Source: Vitreoscilla sp. (GTDB lineage: Bacteria; Pseudomonadota; Gammaproteobacteria; Burkholderiales; Neisseriaceae). From it: a stretch of DNA of 59,474 bases. Under the pieces are notes generated by a model. It worked only from the letters and a program-made list of their open reading frames with translations, searched no databases and was not told where the DNA came from. The stretch covers positions 1 through 59,474 of the forward strand of contig JASLFS010000083.1 in the NCBI GenBank assembly GCA_030150505.1, in the 5' to 3' direction. The position numbers were made by a program, and so were the translations under genes. Shown here piece by piece: positions 26,113 through 34,291 of this stretch; the stretch's first letter is position 1, and each line of letters starts with the position of its first letter.

Positions 26113-27093
26113 ATGTCCAATACACTGTTCTTTGCTGCCATTGTCGTATTAATTGTTGGCATGGTGATGTTTGTTAAAAGTAACAAAGATCGACAAGAAA
26201 GTGGCGAATGGTCAAATGCCTTACAATGGGGCTATTTGCTAATGATGATTGGTATTTTTGGTATATTAGCCAAATTTATCAGTTTTACCGCTATTTTGTT
26301 ATTATTCACTGTTTCTACTGGTATTATTTGGTTTGTTGGCAAGAAACAATTGAAAAAAGCAAAAGAACAGGCTTCTGATAATCATTTAATTGATTACATG
26401 AGTGGCTTTTTCCCTATTATTCTTATTGTATTCGTTTTAAGAACATTTATTGCTGAGCCATTTCAAATCCCATCTAGCTCAATGCGCCCGGGTTTGATTG
26501 TGGGAGATTTTATTTTAGTCAAAAAATATTCTTATGGCGTTCGTTTACCAATTATTAATAATGTGGTTATTCCAACGGGACAAGTTGAAAATGGCGATGT
26601 GGTGGTTTTTAACTACCCAGAAAATCCAAGCGTGAGTTTTATTAAACGCATTGTGGCAACGCCAGGTGATACCGTTGAATACATGAATAAACAATTAAGC
26701 ATTAATGGTCAATTGGTTCCAACTCAGGTACTTGGTCAAAATAGCTATTTAGAAATGACACAGCGTGGTTTAATGGAAATTCCTGTTTCAGAAAATAGTG
26801 AAAAACTAGGTACGCATCAATACAATACTTTTGTTGTTGATTCGTATCCTAGTGTGATTAGCCAAGGTGTGCGAGAAACATTTGCAGACAAAGACCAATG
26901 CGAATATTATGGGAGCGATGGATTTAAGTGCAAAGTTCCCCAAGGAAAATATTTTGCTATGGGGGATAATCGAGACAACAGTGAAGACAGTCGCTATTGG
27001 GGGTTTGTCGATGATAAATATATCATTGGTAAAGCTGCATTAATCTGGATGAACTTTAAGGATATGTCTCGCATTGGTACTTCGATTCAATAA
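26113..27093 (+). CDS. lepB: Signal peptidase I
   Basis: A 326-aa inner-membrane serine protease that removes signal peptides from exported proteins. There are three hydrophobic segments at the N terminus (about 4-18, 36-75 and 97-115). The catalytic dyad is Ser123 (IPSSSMRPG) and Lys178 (FIKRIVATPGDTVEY), and the box MGDNRDNSEDSRYWGFV is intact. The ribosome binding site AGGAG overlaps the end of lepA, 2 nt upstream in the operon. Confidence 0.97.
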   Translation: MSNTLFFAAIVVLIVGMVMFVKSNKDRQESGEWSNALQWGYLLMMIGIFGILAKFISFTAILLLFTVSTGIIWFVGKKQLKKAKEQASDNHLIDYMSGFFPIILIVFVLRTFIAEPFQIPSSSMRPGLIVGDFILVKKYSYGVRLPIINNVVIPTGQVENGDVVVFNYPENPSVSFIKRIVATPGDTVEYMNKQLSINGQLVPTQVLGQNSYLEMTQRGLMEIPVSENSEKLGTHQYNTFVVDSYPSVISQGVRETFADKDQCEYYGSDGFKCKVPQGKYFAMGDNRDNSEDSRYWGFVDDKYIIGKAALIWMNFKDMSRIGTSIQ

Positions 27094-27109
27094 GGTTAAG
27101 ATAATGTAG

Positions 27110-27145
27110 GCACAGTAAGCTTTATCTTACTGTGCTTTTATTTTT
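27110..27145 (+). terminator. Terminator between lepB and rnc
   Basis: GCACAGTAAG and CTTACTGTGC make a 10-bp stem with a 6-nt loop, then a T-rich tract. It lies only 29 nt before the rnc start, so it may weaken rather than stop lepB-rnc read-through, or rnc may have its own promoter. Confidence 0.75.
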
Positions 27146-27173
27146 GCAGTTATACTGCTTGCGAGGACGTGAG

Positions 27174-27911
27174 ATGAACACGATAGATAAAAAACTAGCG
27201 CAAAAGGTACAAACCATTCAGCATTTATTGGTACGTTTACAAAAGCGAATCGGCTATGAGTTTAAAAATGAGCAGTTGTTAGTGCAAGCTCTAACACATC
27301 GTAGTTTTAGTAGTAAAAACAACGAGCGATTTGAATTCATAGGCGATTCAATTTTGAATTATTCTGTTGCTAAAATGCTGTTTGAAGCTTTCCCTAAACT
27401 GAGTGAAGGGGAGTTGTCTCGGTTTCGTGCTAATTTGGTTAATCAAGATACATTGGCTGAAATTGCTTACGAGCTAGAAATAGGTGACGTTTTATTTTTA
27501 GGAACAGGCGAATTAAAAAGTGGTGGCTTTCGAAGACCATCGATTTTGTCTGATGCTATGGAAGCCATGTTTGCAGCCATTAGTTTTGACAGTGATTTTT
27601 TAACAGCAGAAATAGTGATTCGTGGCTTGTATGCAAATCGTGTTCGCACGATTGATACTCGCACGCAAAGTAAAGATCCAAAAACATTGCTTCAAGAGGC
27701 ATTGCAAGCAAAAAGATTTGCTTTACCAAAATATCGAATTATCGAACAACGTGGTGAAGCTCATGATCAAACATTTGTTGTTGAATGTGATTTGGGAGAA
27801 TTAGGTTATCAATCCAAAGCTGCTGCTCATAGCCGTCGATTGGCAGAACAGCAGGCAGCTAAAGAAGCTTTGGTTTACCTACAATCTCTCAATAAAAAAA
27901 TAAAAAAATAA
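27174..27911 (+). CDS. rnc: Ribonuclease III
   Basis: A 245-aa double-strand RNA endonuclease used in rRNA processing and mRNA decay. The signature loop is NERFEFIGDSILNY (Glu and Asp metal ligands, family consensus ERLEFLGDS), with SDAMEAMFAA as the second acidic site. A double-stranded RNA-binding domain fills the C-terminal 70 residues (KTLLQEALQAK, then SKAAAHSRRLAEQQAAKEAL). Start 27174 has GAGGAC 7 nt upstream; the open frame upstream overlaps the terminator and is rejected. Downstream era begins after 8 nt. Confidence 0.96.
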   Translation: MNTIDKKLAQKVQTIQHLLVRLQKRIGYEFKNEQLLVQALTHRSFSSKNNERFEFIGDSILNYSVAKMLFEAFPKLSEGELSRFRANLVNQDTLAEIAYELEIGDVLFLGTGELKSGGFRRPSILSDAMEAMFAAISFDSDFLTAEIVIRGLYANRVRTIDTRTQSKDPKTLLQEALQAKRFALPKYRIIEQRGEAHDQTFVVECDLGELGYQSKAAAHSRRLAEQQAAKEALVYLQSLNKKIKK

Positions 27912-27919
27912 GGAATATT

Positions 27920-28807
27920 ATGCAAAATACTGATTTTAATTGTGGGTTTATTGCGATTGTCGGTCGCCCAAATGTGGGTAAATCTACATTAATGAACCAT
28001 CTAATTGGTCAAAAAATCAGCATTACATCTAAAAAGGCGCAAACAACGCGCCATAAAGTAACGGGTATTTATACCGATAGCACAGCGCAGTTTGTTTTTG
28101 TGGATACTCCAGGATTTCAAACTTATCACCGAAATGCATTAAATGATCGATTGAATCAAAATGTTACTGAAGCAATTCATGGCGTTGATGCGATTGCCTT
28201 TGTTGTTGAAGCCATGCGTTTTACTGATGCGGATAAAACTGTTCTGGCTCAATTACCTAAAAATATTCCAGTAATATTGGTGGTTAATAAGCTAGATAAA
28301 GCAAAAGATCGTGTTGCTTTGCAAGAATTCATTGATGAGATAATGGCTTTTTATACCTTCGCAGCTTATGAAGTTGTCAGTGCGAAGCATGGTCAGAGAA
28401 TCAATGACTTGCTAAACCAATTGCGAGTATTTTTACCTGAAGGAAGTCCTTTATATCCTGATGATATGGTAACTGATAAAAGTAGTCGCTTTTTGGCGAT
28501 GGAAATTGTCAGAGAAAAATTATTCCGCTATATGGGTGAAGAATTACCATATGCCATGAATGTAGAAGTTGAATCTTTTGAAGAAGAAGATGGACTATAT
28601 CGCATTTATATTGCTGTTTTGGTTGATAGAGATAATCAAAAAGGCATGGTAATTGGTAAGAATGGTGAGAAGTTAAAGAAAATTTCAACAGAAGCTCGCT
28701 TAGATATGGAAGCATTATTTCAAACCAAAGTTTTCTTAAAAGTTTGGATTAAAGTGAAATCGGGTTGGGCTGATGATATACGATTCTTAAATGAATTAGG
28801 TTTGTAA
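27920..28807 (+). CDS. era: GTPase Era
   Basis: A 295-aa GTPase for 30S subunit assembly. It has G1 GRPNVGKST, G3 DTPGFQ, G4 NKLDK and G5 SAKHG in the N-terminal half, and a C-terminal KH domain (GMVIGKNGEKLKKISTEARL) that binds the 3' end of 16S rRNA. It begins 8 nt after rnc, the classical rnc-era arrangement, and ends before the inverted DUS-like hairpin. Confidence 0.97.
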   Translation: MQNTDFNCGFIAIVGRPNVGKSTLMNHLIGQKISITSKKAQTTRHKVTGIYTDSTAQFVFVDTPGFQTYHRNALNDRLNQNVTEAIHGVDAIAFVVEAMRFTDADKTVLAQLPKNIPVILVVNKLDKAKDRVALQEFIDEIMAFYTFAAYEVVSAKHGQRINDLLNQLRVFLPEGSPLYPDDMVTDKSSRFLAMEIVREKLFRYMGEELPYAMNVEVESFEEEDGLYRIYIAVLVDRDNQKGMVIGKNGEKLKKISTEARLDMEALFQTKVFLKVWIKVKSGWADDIRFLNELGL

Positions 28808-28812
28808 AAACA

Positions 28813-28850
28813 CTTCAGGGAGCCTTAAAATAGGCTCCCTGAAAGCTTTT
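28813..28850. terminator. Terminator with inverted DUS-like pair after era
   Basis: CTTCAGGGAGCCT (28813-28825) and AGGCTCCCTGAAAG (28832-28845) form a stem with a TAAAAT-type loop, followed by TTTT. Here the two AGGCTCCCTGAA units point outward, opposite to the pair at 17441. It can serve era and the convergent NERD gene. Confidence 0.9.
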
Positions 28851-29481
28851 ATGATGTTTTTTGGTGTTTTTGCTGTAAATAAGCAATGTGTTGACGTTTG
28901 TTTTTTAAGTTTTCTTCTAAAGCATTTTCCTGCAAAATAGCAATCATATCTTCTATTTCAGAATCACTTAAAATAATTTCTTTGAAGCTCGTAATATAAT
29001 CAATTAATGCACCTGGATGCAATACATTTGCTGGTAGCGAAGTTTTAAATTCAGCTTTATCAGAAAAAACCACGATAGAATGGAAACTAGAAAGCGGTTT
29101 TTCTAAATAGGCTTCCAATGTTTTCAAATGTTTATAGTTCTGATGTAACGGGTTTTGAATGCGATAATTCTTTTTAAAAACCTTAAGAGTCCAGTTTTTT
29201 TCTCTGGCTTTGCCATAAATCCAACCCTTCATATTTTTACTTTCAATCACAAAAATACCATACGGACTGAGAACAACATGGTCGATTTGTGTTGTACCAT
29301 CGCCAATTGGTAACGTAATGTTAATGGCTATGGTATAAAAACGATCATCTAATTTTTTGAGTAATAATTGATTAATTCTATATTCACCATACCAACCTTT
29401 AAAACGATTGCTTTTTAAAATAGATGAAATGGTTAATACAATAAAGGTTAGGATAATAATAATGTAGTAAAAATATTCCAT
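28849..29481 (-). CDS. NERD domain membrane protein
   Basis: A 210-aa protein with one N-terminal membrane helix (YFYYIIIILTFIVLTISS, about 3-22) and then a NERD (nuclease-related) domain: GWYGEYRINQLL, GTTQIDHVVLSPYGIFVIES and KNMKGWIYG match the restriction-endonuclease-like fold with its Asp and Glu-x-Lys residues. The C-terminal 50 residues are helical and charged. The family's role is unproven; DNA metabolism is often suggested. It is the last gene of a leftward cluster with the hemerythrin-like gene (11 nt upstream). Confidence 0.85.
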   Translation of the reverse strand: MEYFYYIIIILTFIVLTISSILKSNRFKGWYGEYRINQLLLKKLDDRFYTIAINITLPIGDGTTQIDHVVLSPYGIFVIESKNMKGWIYGKAREKNWTLKVFKKNYRIQNPLHQNYKHLKTLEAYLEKPLSSFHSIVVFSDKAEFKTSLPANVLHPGALIDYITSFKEIILSDSEIEDMIAILQENALEENLKNKRQHIAYLQQKHQKTS

Positions 29482-29492
29482 GAAACTTTCTT

Positions 29493-29993
29493 TTATTGGC
29501 GACGCAAAATCATTGCATGTTCGATTTTTTGTAATTGATTTTCAGGGAGCTTAGCTAAAGCGGCCTGGAATAGTTTTTCTTCAACTTCCATGTGTTGGCG
29601 GTAGATTTGGACAAAATTGTTTAAATTGTCCCAGTTTTGTTCAGTAGCCGATAAATGGTTCAGTTGATTGGCTAATTTTAACCAAAGCATTTCGCATTCA
29701 TCATGCTCAGCCAATAAGTGATTAATTAAATCTTTATATTCAGGGCAATGGATTAAAAGTGCAGGGAAGAGATCCTGACTTTCGTCTAAATGATGCAAAG
29801 GAGCCGCAATGGTAAAATAGCGAATGATTTGCTGTACATCTCGATAGACCATTTCATCTAAACCATGTGTATTTAAATAATTTGGCAAAGCCAGCAGTTG
29901 CTGACAAAAGCGCTGTATTTTTTGATGGCATGAAAACAAAATAGATAAGGGATTATCTGGTGCATTCGCACCAGAGTTTAGTAAATTTATCAT
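29493..29993 (-). CDS. Hemerythrin-like (HHE) domain protein
   Basis: A 166-aa helical protein. The pattern of metal-binding residues of hemerythrin HHE domains is present: SILFSCHQKI (His), PLHHLDESQDLFP, LLAEHDECEM and QIYRQHMEVEEKLF. This is a cytosolic di-iron-type domain; relatives bind oxygen or take part in repair of iron centres or in redox sensing. It lies between pepP (26 nt away) and the NERD gene (11 nt) on the same strand. Confidence 0.85.
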   Translation of the reverse strand: MINLLNSGANAPDNPLSILFSCHQKIQRFCQQLLALPNYLNTHGLDEMVYRDVQQIIRYFTIAAPLHHLDESQDLFPALLIHCPEYKDLINHLLAEHDECEMLWLKLANQLNHLSATEQNWDNLNNFVQIYRQHMEVEEKLFQAALAKLPENQLQKIEHAMILRRQ

Positions 29994-30019
29994 ATATATT
30001 TATATAATAAGTATTTTTA

Positions 30020-31315
30020 TTAATATTGCATTAAAGATTCGATGGCATCAATGTCTTTGGGAACATCGTTTGTGTAAACACGACAACCATCAGCAGTGAT
30101 AACAATATTATCTTCAATTCGAATACCAATATCGTGGAAATGTTTAGGAACATTTGGAGCAGCATTGATATATAAACCAGGTTCAACAGTCGTACACATA
30201 TTTTCTTGTAACAAAATAGGTTGACCATCAACAAATCGGCCACCCACATCATGGACATCCAGACCAATCCAATGCCCAATACCATGCATATAAAAAGGAC
30301 GATAGGTTTGTTTTTCAATATTCTCAGCTAAACTGCCAGACAGAATTTTCAAATCAATTAAACCTTGCGTCAAAATTTCTATTGCCAGTTCACCCATGCT
30401 TTTCCAACTAACATTGGGTCGTGCTGCTTGAATAACAGCTTCATTGGTTGCTAAAACAATTTCATAAACATCTTTTTGTGCTGAACTAAAACGTCCAGAA
30501 ACAGGAAATGTTCTAGTAATATCACCAGCGTAGCCTTTATATTCTGCGCCAGCATCAATGAGCAATAATTGATCTTGTTTTAGTAAATCTTGATTGGCAA
30601 CATAATGTAAAGTACAAGCATTTTTACCACCAGCCACAATACTGCCATAAGCTGCATCACGAGCACCATTTTGCATGAAAGTATGTAGAATTTCTGCTTC
30701 TACTTGATATTCATAAATATTTGGCTTGGTATATTTCATCGCATTAATATGAGCAATAGCACTGATTTTTGCCGCTTTTTCAAGCAAATTTAGTTCATAT
30801 TCATCCTTAATTAAACGCATTGGATGCAATATATGAGCTAAATCACCCATAGCAATCGGGGCTTCAATGCCTTGCCAATGAGCGCTTTGCAATTCCTGCC
30901 AGATTTTTAATAATGCTTGATCATTATTTGGATAGCGATTCCACAGGCTGTATAAACAATCCATATCTTGAGCATTATTCAACAAATATTCTTGCCAATT
31001 ATTATTTGAATAAGCCAAATCCAAACCGAACTCTGCCTGAGCAGCTTCTGGGCCATAGCGAAAACCATCCCATGTTTCTCGCTCAGGATGTTTATCACGA
31101 CAAAATAAAATAGATTCTCCTGTATAGCCATTTAAAACAAGCATGGCCTCAGGCTCATTAAATCCTGTTAAATAGAAAAAATCACTGTCTTGTCGATAAG
31201 GATAAAAAGTATCATTACTTCTGCGCATTTCAGGAGCTGAAAAAACAATAGCAATATTTTCATCTAATTGCTCTAGGACGCGTTGTCGTCTTTGATGATA
31301 AACAGAAATGTTCAT
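30020..31315 (-). CDS. pepP: Xaa-Pro aminopeptidase (aminopeptidase P)
   Basis: A 431-aa cytosolic metallopeptidase of the M24 family that removes N-terminal residues before proline. The N-terminal domain includes RRSNDTFYPYRQDSDFFYLT. The two-metal site is complete: LLIDAGAEYKGYAGDITRTF (Asp pair), HGIGHWIGLDVHDVGG (His), TTVEPGLYI and GIRIEDN (Glu pair). A ribosome binding site AAGGA overlaps the VanZ-like gene end, 3 nt upstream, so the genes are coupled. Confidence 0.95.
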   Translation of the reverse strand: MNISVYHQRRQRVLEQLDENIAIVFSAPEMRRSNDTFYPYRQDSDFFYLTGFNEPEAMLVLNGYTGESILFCRDKHPERETWDGFRYGPEAAQAEFGLDLAYSNNNWQEYLLNNAQDMDCLYSLWNRYPNNDQALLKIWQELQSAHWQGIEAPIAMGDLAHILHPMRLIKDEYELNLLEKAAKISAIAHINAMKYTKPNIYEYQVEAEILHTFMQNGARDAAYGSIVAGGKNACTLHYVANQDLLKQDQLLLIDAGAEYKGYAGDITRTFPVSGRFSSAQKDVYEIVLATNEAVIQAARPNVSWKSMGELAIEILTQGLIDLKILSGSLAENIEKQTYRPFYMHGIGHWIGLDVHDVGGRFVDGQPILLQENMCTTVEPGLYINAAPNVPKHFHDIGIRIEDNIVITADGCRVYTNDVPKDIDAIESLMQY

Positions 31316-31318
31316 TCT

Positions 31319-31723
31319 TTAATCCTTATCATTTAAATAATTATTTTTAGCAATGCTAACTTTTCTCGCCAATACCATTGCCAAAAAAACACCAACTATA
31401 TCTGCCAACACATCAAGAACATCACCTGAGCGGTTAGTGGTCAAAGTCGCTTGCAGTATTTCACTGCCAATTGCCCAAGTAAACATCATGATGGCAATTG
31501 TTTTATAGGGTATGGGTTTATTAACTTGTAAAAATATTTTACAAACTAACCAAGTTTGCCCAAAAAATAGGGCAGCATGAATAATTTTGTCAAAATGTAT
31601 AAATGGTGGCGGTTCTTGGCTCGTTGGCGCCAGTAGTAATGCATATATGCTGGCTAAAAACCAAATAATAGCCAATAACCAGTAAGGTTTTTGACGAATT
31701 ACTTGCTGTTTTGACGTAGCCAT
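31319..31723 (-). CDS. VanZ-like membrane protein
   Basis: A 134-aa protein with about four hydrophobic segments. It has the VanZ-family features FDKIIHAALFFGQ, a Glu within AIGSEILQ, and the DVLDVLADIVG segment near the end. Function unknown in most bacteria. Its start lies inside the preceding small gene (25-nt overlap), and it is followed at 3 nt by pepP. Confidence 0.85.
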   Translation of the reverse strand: MATSKQQVIRQKPYWLLAIIWFLASIYALLLAPTSQEPPPFIHFDKIIHAALFFGQTWLVCKIFLQVNKPIPYKTIAIMMFTWAIGSEILQATLTTNRSGDVLDVLADIVGVFLAMVLARKVSIAKNNYLNDKD

Positions 31724-31941
31724 TCTTCACAAACCTTTGCTAAGCGTTCAAATCTGCCACCACGGTTTCGTAAAATATCACGGCAATCTCTAACATCCTG
31801 ATAGCTAGGGGCATGATCTAATTCACATTCGTATAGGAAAAATTCCAACAACTCATTGACTGCGCCAACGCTTTCAGAGCGGCAAATTTCAAGTAGTTCA
31901 TTTTCAACTTCAGGGGTTTCAGTGGTCATTTTGAATTCCAT
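31699..31941 (-). CDS. Small conserved-looking acidic protein of unknown function
   Basis: An 80-aa protein if the start is at MEFKMTTE (31941); a start at the second Met (31929) or 33 nt upstream is also possible. It is acidic with four Cys spread through it (ICRSE, YECEL, RDCRD, KVCEEW) and a predicted helical C terminus (RGGRFERLAKVCEEWLRQ). I do not recognise the family. It is the first gene of the leftward cluster with VanZ-like, pepP, hemerythrin-like and NERD genes, and it overlaps the VanZ-like gene by 25 nt. Confidence 0.65.
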   Translation of the reverse strand: MEFKMTTETPEVENELLEICRSESVGAVNELLEFFLYECELDHAPSYQDVRDCRDILRNRGGRFERLAKVCEEWLRQNSK

Positions 31942-32021
31942 ATTTAAAATAGCCTCTATTGTACCGCTAACCACGGTGTTTATGGTCGGATTAAAGATAA
32001 AACAGGCTATAAAATTAAGTA

Positions 32022-32051
32022 TTGACAGTAAAACATCCTACCTTTTATACT
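32022..32051 (+). promoter_or_regulatory. Consensus sigma-70 promoter of the gntR unit
   Basis: TTGACA (32022-32027) and TATACT (32046-32051) are separated by exactly 18 nt. The spacer is itself the first copy of the 18-bp repeat described next. The transcription start should be near 32058, just before the second copy. Confidence 0.75.
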
Positions 32052-32077
32052 GGCTTCTTGTAAAACATCCTACCTTT
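32028..32077 (+). repeat. Exact 18-bp direct repeat, probable regulator operators
   Basis: GTAAAACATCCTACCTTT occurs at 32028-32045 (filling the promoter spacer) and again at 32060-32077 (just downstream of the expected start of transcription), 32 nt apart, three helical turns. This is the arrangement expected for autoregulation by the adjacent GntR protein. It is not palindromic. Confidence 0.7.
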
Positions 32078-32085
32078 AGTTTAAG

Positions 32086-32721
32086 ATGAATAAAAATATT
32101 CTTGCTGCTGAAATTAGTAAAACCATGGAAGAGTGGATTTCAGATGGCAAATGGGCTTTAAATACGCAAATTCCTACAGAAGTACAACTCATGTCAATTT
32201 TTGAGGTTAGCCGAAATACATTAAGAGAGGCTATTCATGGATTGGCGCAAGCTGGGCTATTAGAAATAAAACAGGGCAGGGGAACCTATGTTCGAGCAAA
32301 AAACCGCTTAGAAACAGCACTTTTAGAAGTTAGTAAACAATCTTCATTTGATGATATTATTTCAGTACGGTTGGCTTTAGAAACATTAGCAGCTAAATTA
32401 GCTGCGAAAAACCGAACCAAAGAAGACATTGAAAATATGGTTGTGGCTTTTAATCAAGCAACAGAATCAAACGATAGCGAAGGGTTAACAACAGCTGATA
32501 CCGCATTTCACTTAAGCATTGTTAAAGCATCTAAAAATCCCTTACTTATTGAGTTATATGAAAATATAATCGTGATTATTTCTCAACATATTTCCCAGCA
32601 ATTTCAAACATATTCATCTAAATTTTCCGATGAACATCAGGTATTACTTAAAGCCATTATTCAGAAAGATGAAAAAATGGCGACAGATGCCGTGATAAAT
32701 ATGATTCATAACATTGATTAA
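32086..32721 (+). CDS. GntR-family (FadR/FCD subfamily) transcriptional regulator
   Basis: A 211-aa regulator. The N-terminal winged HTH covers about residues 1-75: IPTEVQLMSIFEVSRNTLRE, with the GLLEIKQGRGTYV wing. The C-terminal all-helical FCD domain (about 85-205) contains ISVRLALETLAAKLAA, FHLSIVKASKNPLL and the EHQVLLKAI His-type metal or ligand position. Such regulators usually respond to small carboxylates. No strong binding site precedes the ATG, only 8 nt after the second operator copy. The MFS gene follows at 13 nt, so the regulator probably controls the exporter and itself. Confidence 0.9.
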   Translation: MNKNILAAEISKTMEEWISDGKWALNTQIPTEVQLMSIFEVSRNTLREAIHGLAQAGLLEIKQGRGTYVRAKNRLETALLEVSKQSSFDDIISVRLALETLAAKLAAKNRTKEDIENMVVAFNQATESNDSEGLTTADTAFHLSIVKASKNPLLIELYENIIVIISQHISQQFQTYSSKFSDEHQVLLKAIIQKDEKMATDAVINMIHNID

Positions 32722-32734
32722 GTGAAGGTAACAA

Positions 32735-33943
32735 ATGATTAGTCAAACCCAAGATTTAAATGCGAAAAGATACCTCAGCTTATTCATCGGTATTATTGCG
32801 GTGGCGATTTGCTTACGAGCACCCATTACAGCTGTTGGTCCATTGTTGTCTGAAATTCAGCAATCATTACAATTAACAAATACTGCAGCTGGTATGGTGA
32901 CAACTGTACCGCTGTTAGCATTTGGTATTTTCTCAATTTTTGCGCCAGTATTAGCCAGACGATTTGGTATGGAAAATATCATTTTGTTTGCAATTGTTAT
33001 GTTATTGATTGGTATTGGTTTACGCTCATTAGGAAGTGGTTTCTTTTTGTACTTCGGTACCATTGTTTTAAGTTTTGGTATTGCGATTGGCAATGTATTA
33101 TTGCCAGGAGTGGTAAAACAATATTTTGCATTAAGAGTAGGGCTAGTTACTGCTATGTATTCATTGTCAATGAATATTATTGGTGCAACTGCTTCCGCTA
33201 TTAGCGTGCCAATGTCTTTGAATTTTGGTTTAGGTTGGCAAGGTTCATTGGTTATTTGGTTAGTATTGGCTGTTATTGCACTAATTGCATGGTTTCCTCA
33301 ACTTTCTTATCGACAACCAAAAGCATCAGTTGGGCATAAAAAAGTAGAACCAAGTCAAAAAATATCATTGTGGACCAATAAATTAGCATGGCAAGTGACC
33401 TTATATATGGGTCTTCAGTCATTACTGTTTTATACATTATTAAGCTGGTTGCCGCATATTATGGCTGATCAAGGTATCTCAGCTGCACAAGCAGGTGCAA
33501 TGCTAGGTTTATTACAAATGGCATTATTACCAGTTGCATTTGTTGTTCCCATTGTTGCAGCAAAATTAAAGAGTCAACAGCTATTATGTTTCATAGGTGG
33601 TTGTTTTATCATATTTTCATTAGCATTATTGCTAAATGGCAATCCAAAATTTTATACATTAGCAGTTATCAGCGTTGGTATTGGATTAGGGTTTGCATTT
33701 AGTTTAAGTATGGTATTTTTTGGATTAAGAACTGATAACATGGAAGAAGCAGCTGCATTATCAGGAATGGCACAATCTATCGGTTACTTATTAGCTGCAA
33801 TTGGACCAATAGCATTTGGTTTTCTTCACGATATTGCTGACAGTTGGATGGTTTCATTGTGGATGTTGGTAATTGTTGGAGTTGTTCAATTAACTTCTGG
33901 GATATTTGCAGGAAGAGATGTTAAGTTGATTAGTAAAAGTTAG
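32735..33943 (+). CDS. MFS transporter of the CynX/NimT family
   Basis: A 402-aa transporter with twelve predicted helices. The opening LRAPITAVGPLLSEIQQSLQ and VVKQYFALRVGLVTAMYSLS are typical of the CynX/NimT (YeaN) group of the major facilitator superfamily. E. coli CynX is associated with cyanate and NimT with 2-nitroimidazole efflux, so the substrate here cannot be told. It lies 13 nt after the gntR regulator and ends before a terminator, forming a two-gene unit. No enzyme gene accompanies it. Confidence 0.88.
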   Translation: MISQTQDLNAKRYLSLFIGIIAVAICLRAPITAVGPLLSEIQQSLQLTNTAAGMVTTVPLLAFGIFSIFAPVLARRFGMENIILFAIVMLLIGIGLRSLGSGFFLYFGTIVLSFGIAIGNVLLPGVVKQYFALRVGLVTAMYSLSMNIIGATASAISVPMSLNFGLGWQGSLVIWLVLAVIALIAWFPQLSYRQPKASVGHKKVEPSQKISLWTNKLAWQVTLYMGLQSLLFYTLLSWLPHIMADQGISAAQAGAMLGLLQMALLPVAFVVPIVAAKLKSQQLLCFIGGCFIIFSLALLLNGNPKFYTLAVISVGIGLGFAFSLSMVFFGLRTDNMEEAAALSGMAQSIGYLLAAIGPIAFGFLHDIADSWMVSLWMLVIVGVVQLTSGIFAGRDVKLISKS

Positions 33944-33959
33944 TTTTAGTAGTTTGTTT

Positions 33960-33996
33960 AAAGGAGCACAGAGCGAAGAGATGTGCTCCTTTATTT
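33960..33996 (+). terminator. Terminator after the MFS gene
   Basis: AAAGGAGCACA and TGTGCTCCTTT form an 11-bp stem around an 11-nt loop, followed by a T-rich stretch. Confidence 0.85.
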
Positions 33997-34224
33997 ATAG
34001 GTATAAAATTTAACATAATATATATTATGCGCAATTGTATATTATGGATTAAGATACTTAACTAATTTTTAGTCTTTTAATAGCAATTTATGTTTATTGT
34101 TATATTGCTTTATATAGCCTTACTTAATATTTGAGCACCGAAAATATTCATAATTAATTTGACCATACATGTTAAAACTCGCTTTTAGATTCCTAAATCA
34201 ACCTTATCAATAGTTTCTTAATAT
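33997..34224. other. Intergenic region before eptA
   Basis: Contains a perfect 16-bp AT palindrome, CATAATATATATTATG (34014-34029), of unknown role. No other gene-like feature is visible. The eptA control site begins at 34225. Confidence 0.5.
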
Positions 34225-34241
34225 TTTAAGGTTTTATTAAG
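34225..34241 (+). promoter_or_regulatory. PmrA-box-like direct half-sites before eptA
   Basis: TTTAAG-GTTTT-ATTAAG has two half-sites close to YTTAAK with the exact 5-nt spacing of the PmrA (BasR) box. A third, imperfectly spaced CTTAAT lies 8 nt upstream. The box ends 50 nt before the eptA ATG, and a GATAATAAA -10-like stretch lies 11 nt downstream, so the protein would bind around position -35. Confidence 0.6.
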
Positions 34242-34291
34242 CTTCAAAACCGATAATAAATGTGTTGTGTTTATTAATGTAGCTAATTGTT

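Noticed and set aside
27132..27173. Upstream start for rnc
   Set aside because: It lies at the end of the lepB terminator and adds residues not seen in RNase III.
29541..29552. TTCAGGGAGCTT as a further uptake sequence copy
   Set aside because: It has only 10-11 of 12 bases and lies inside a coding sequence; counted only as a near match.
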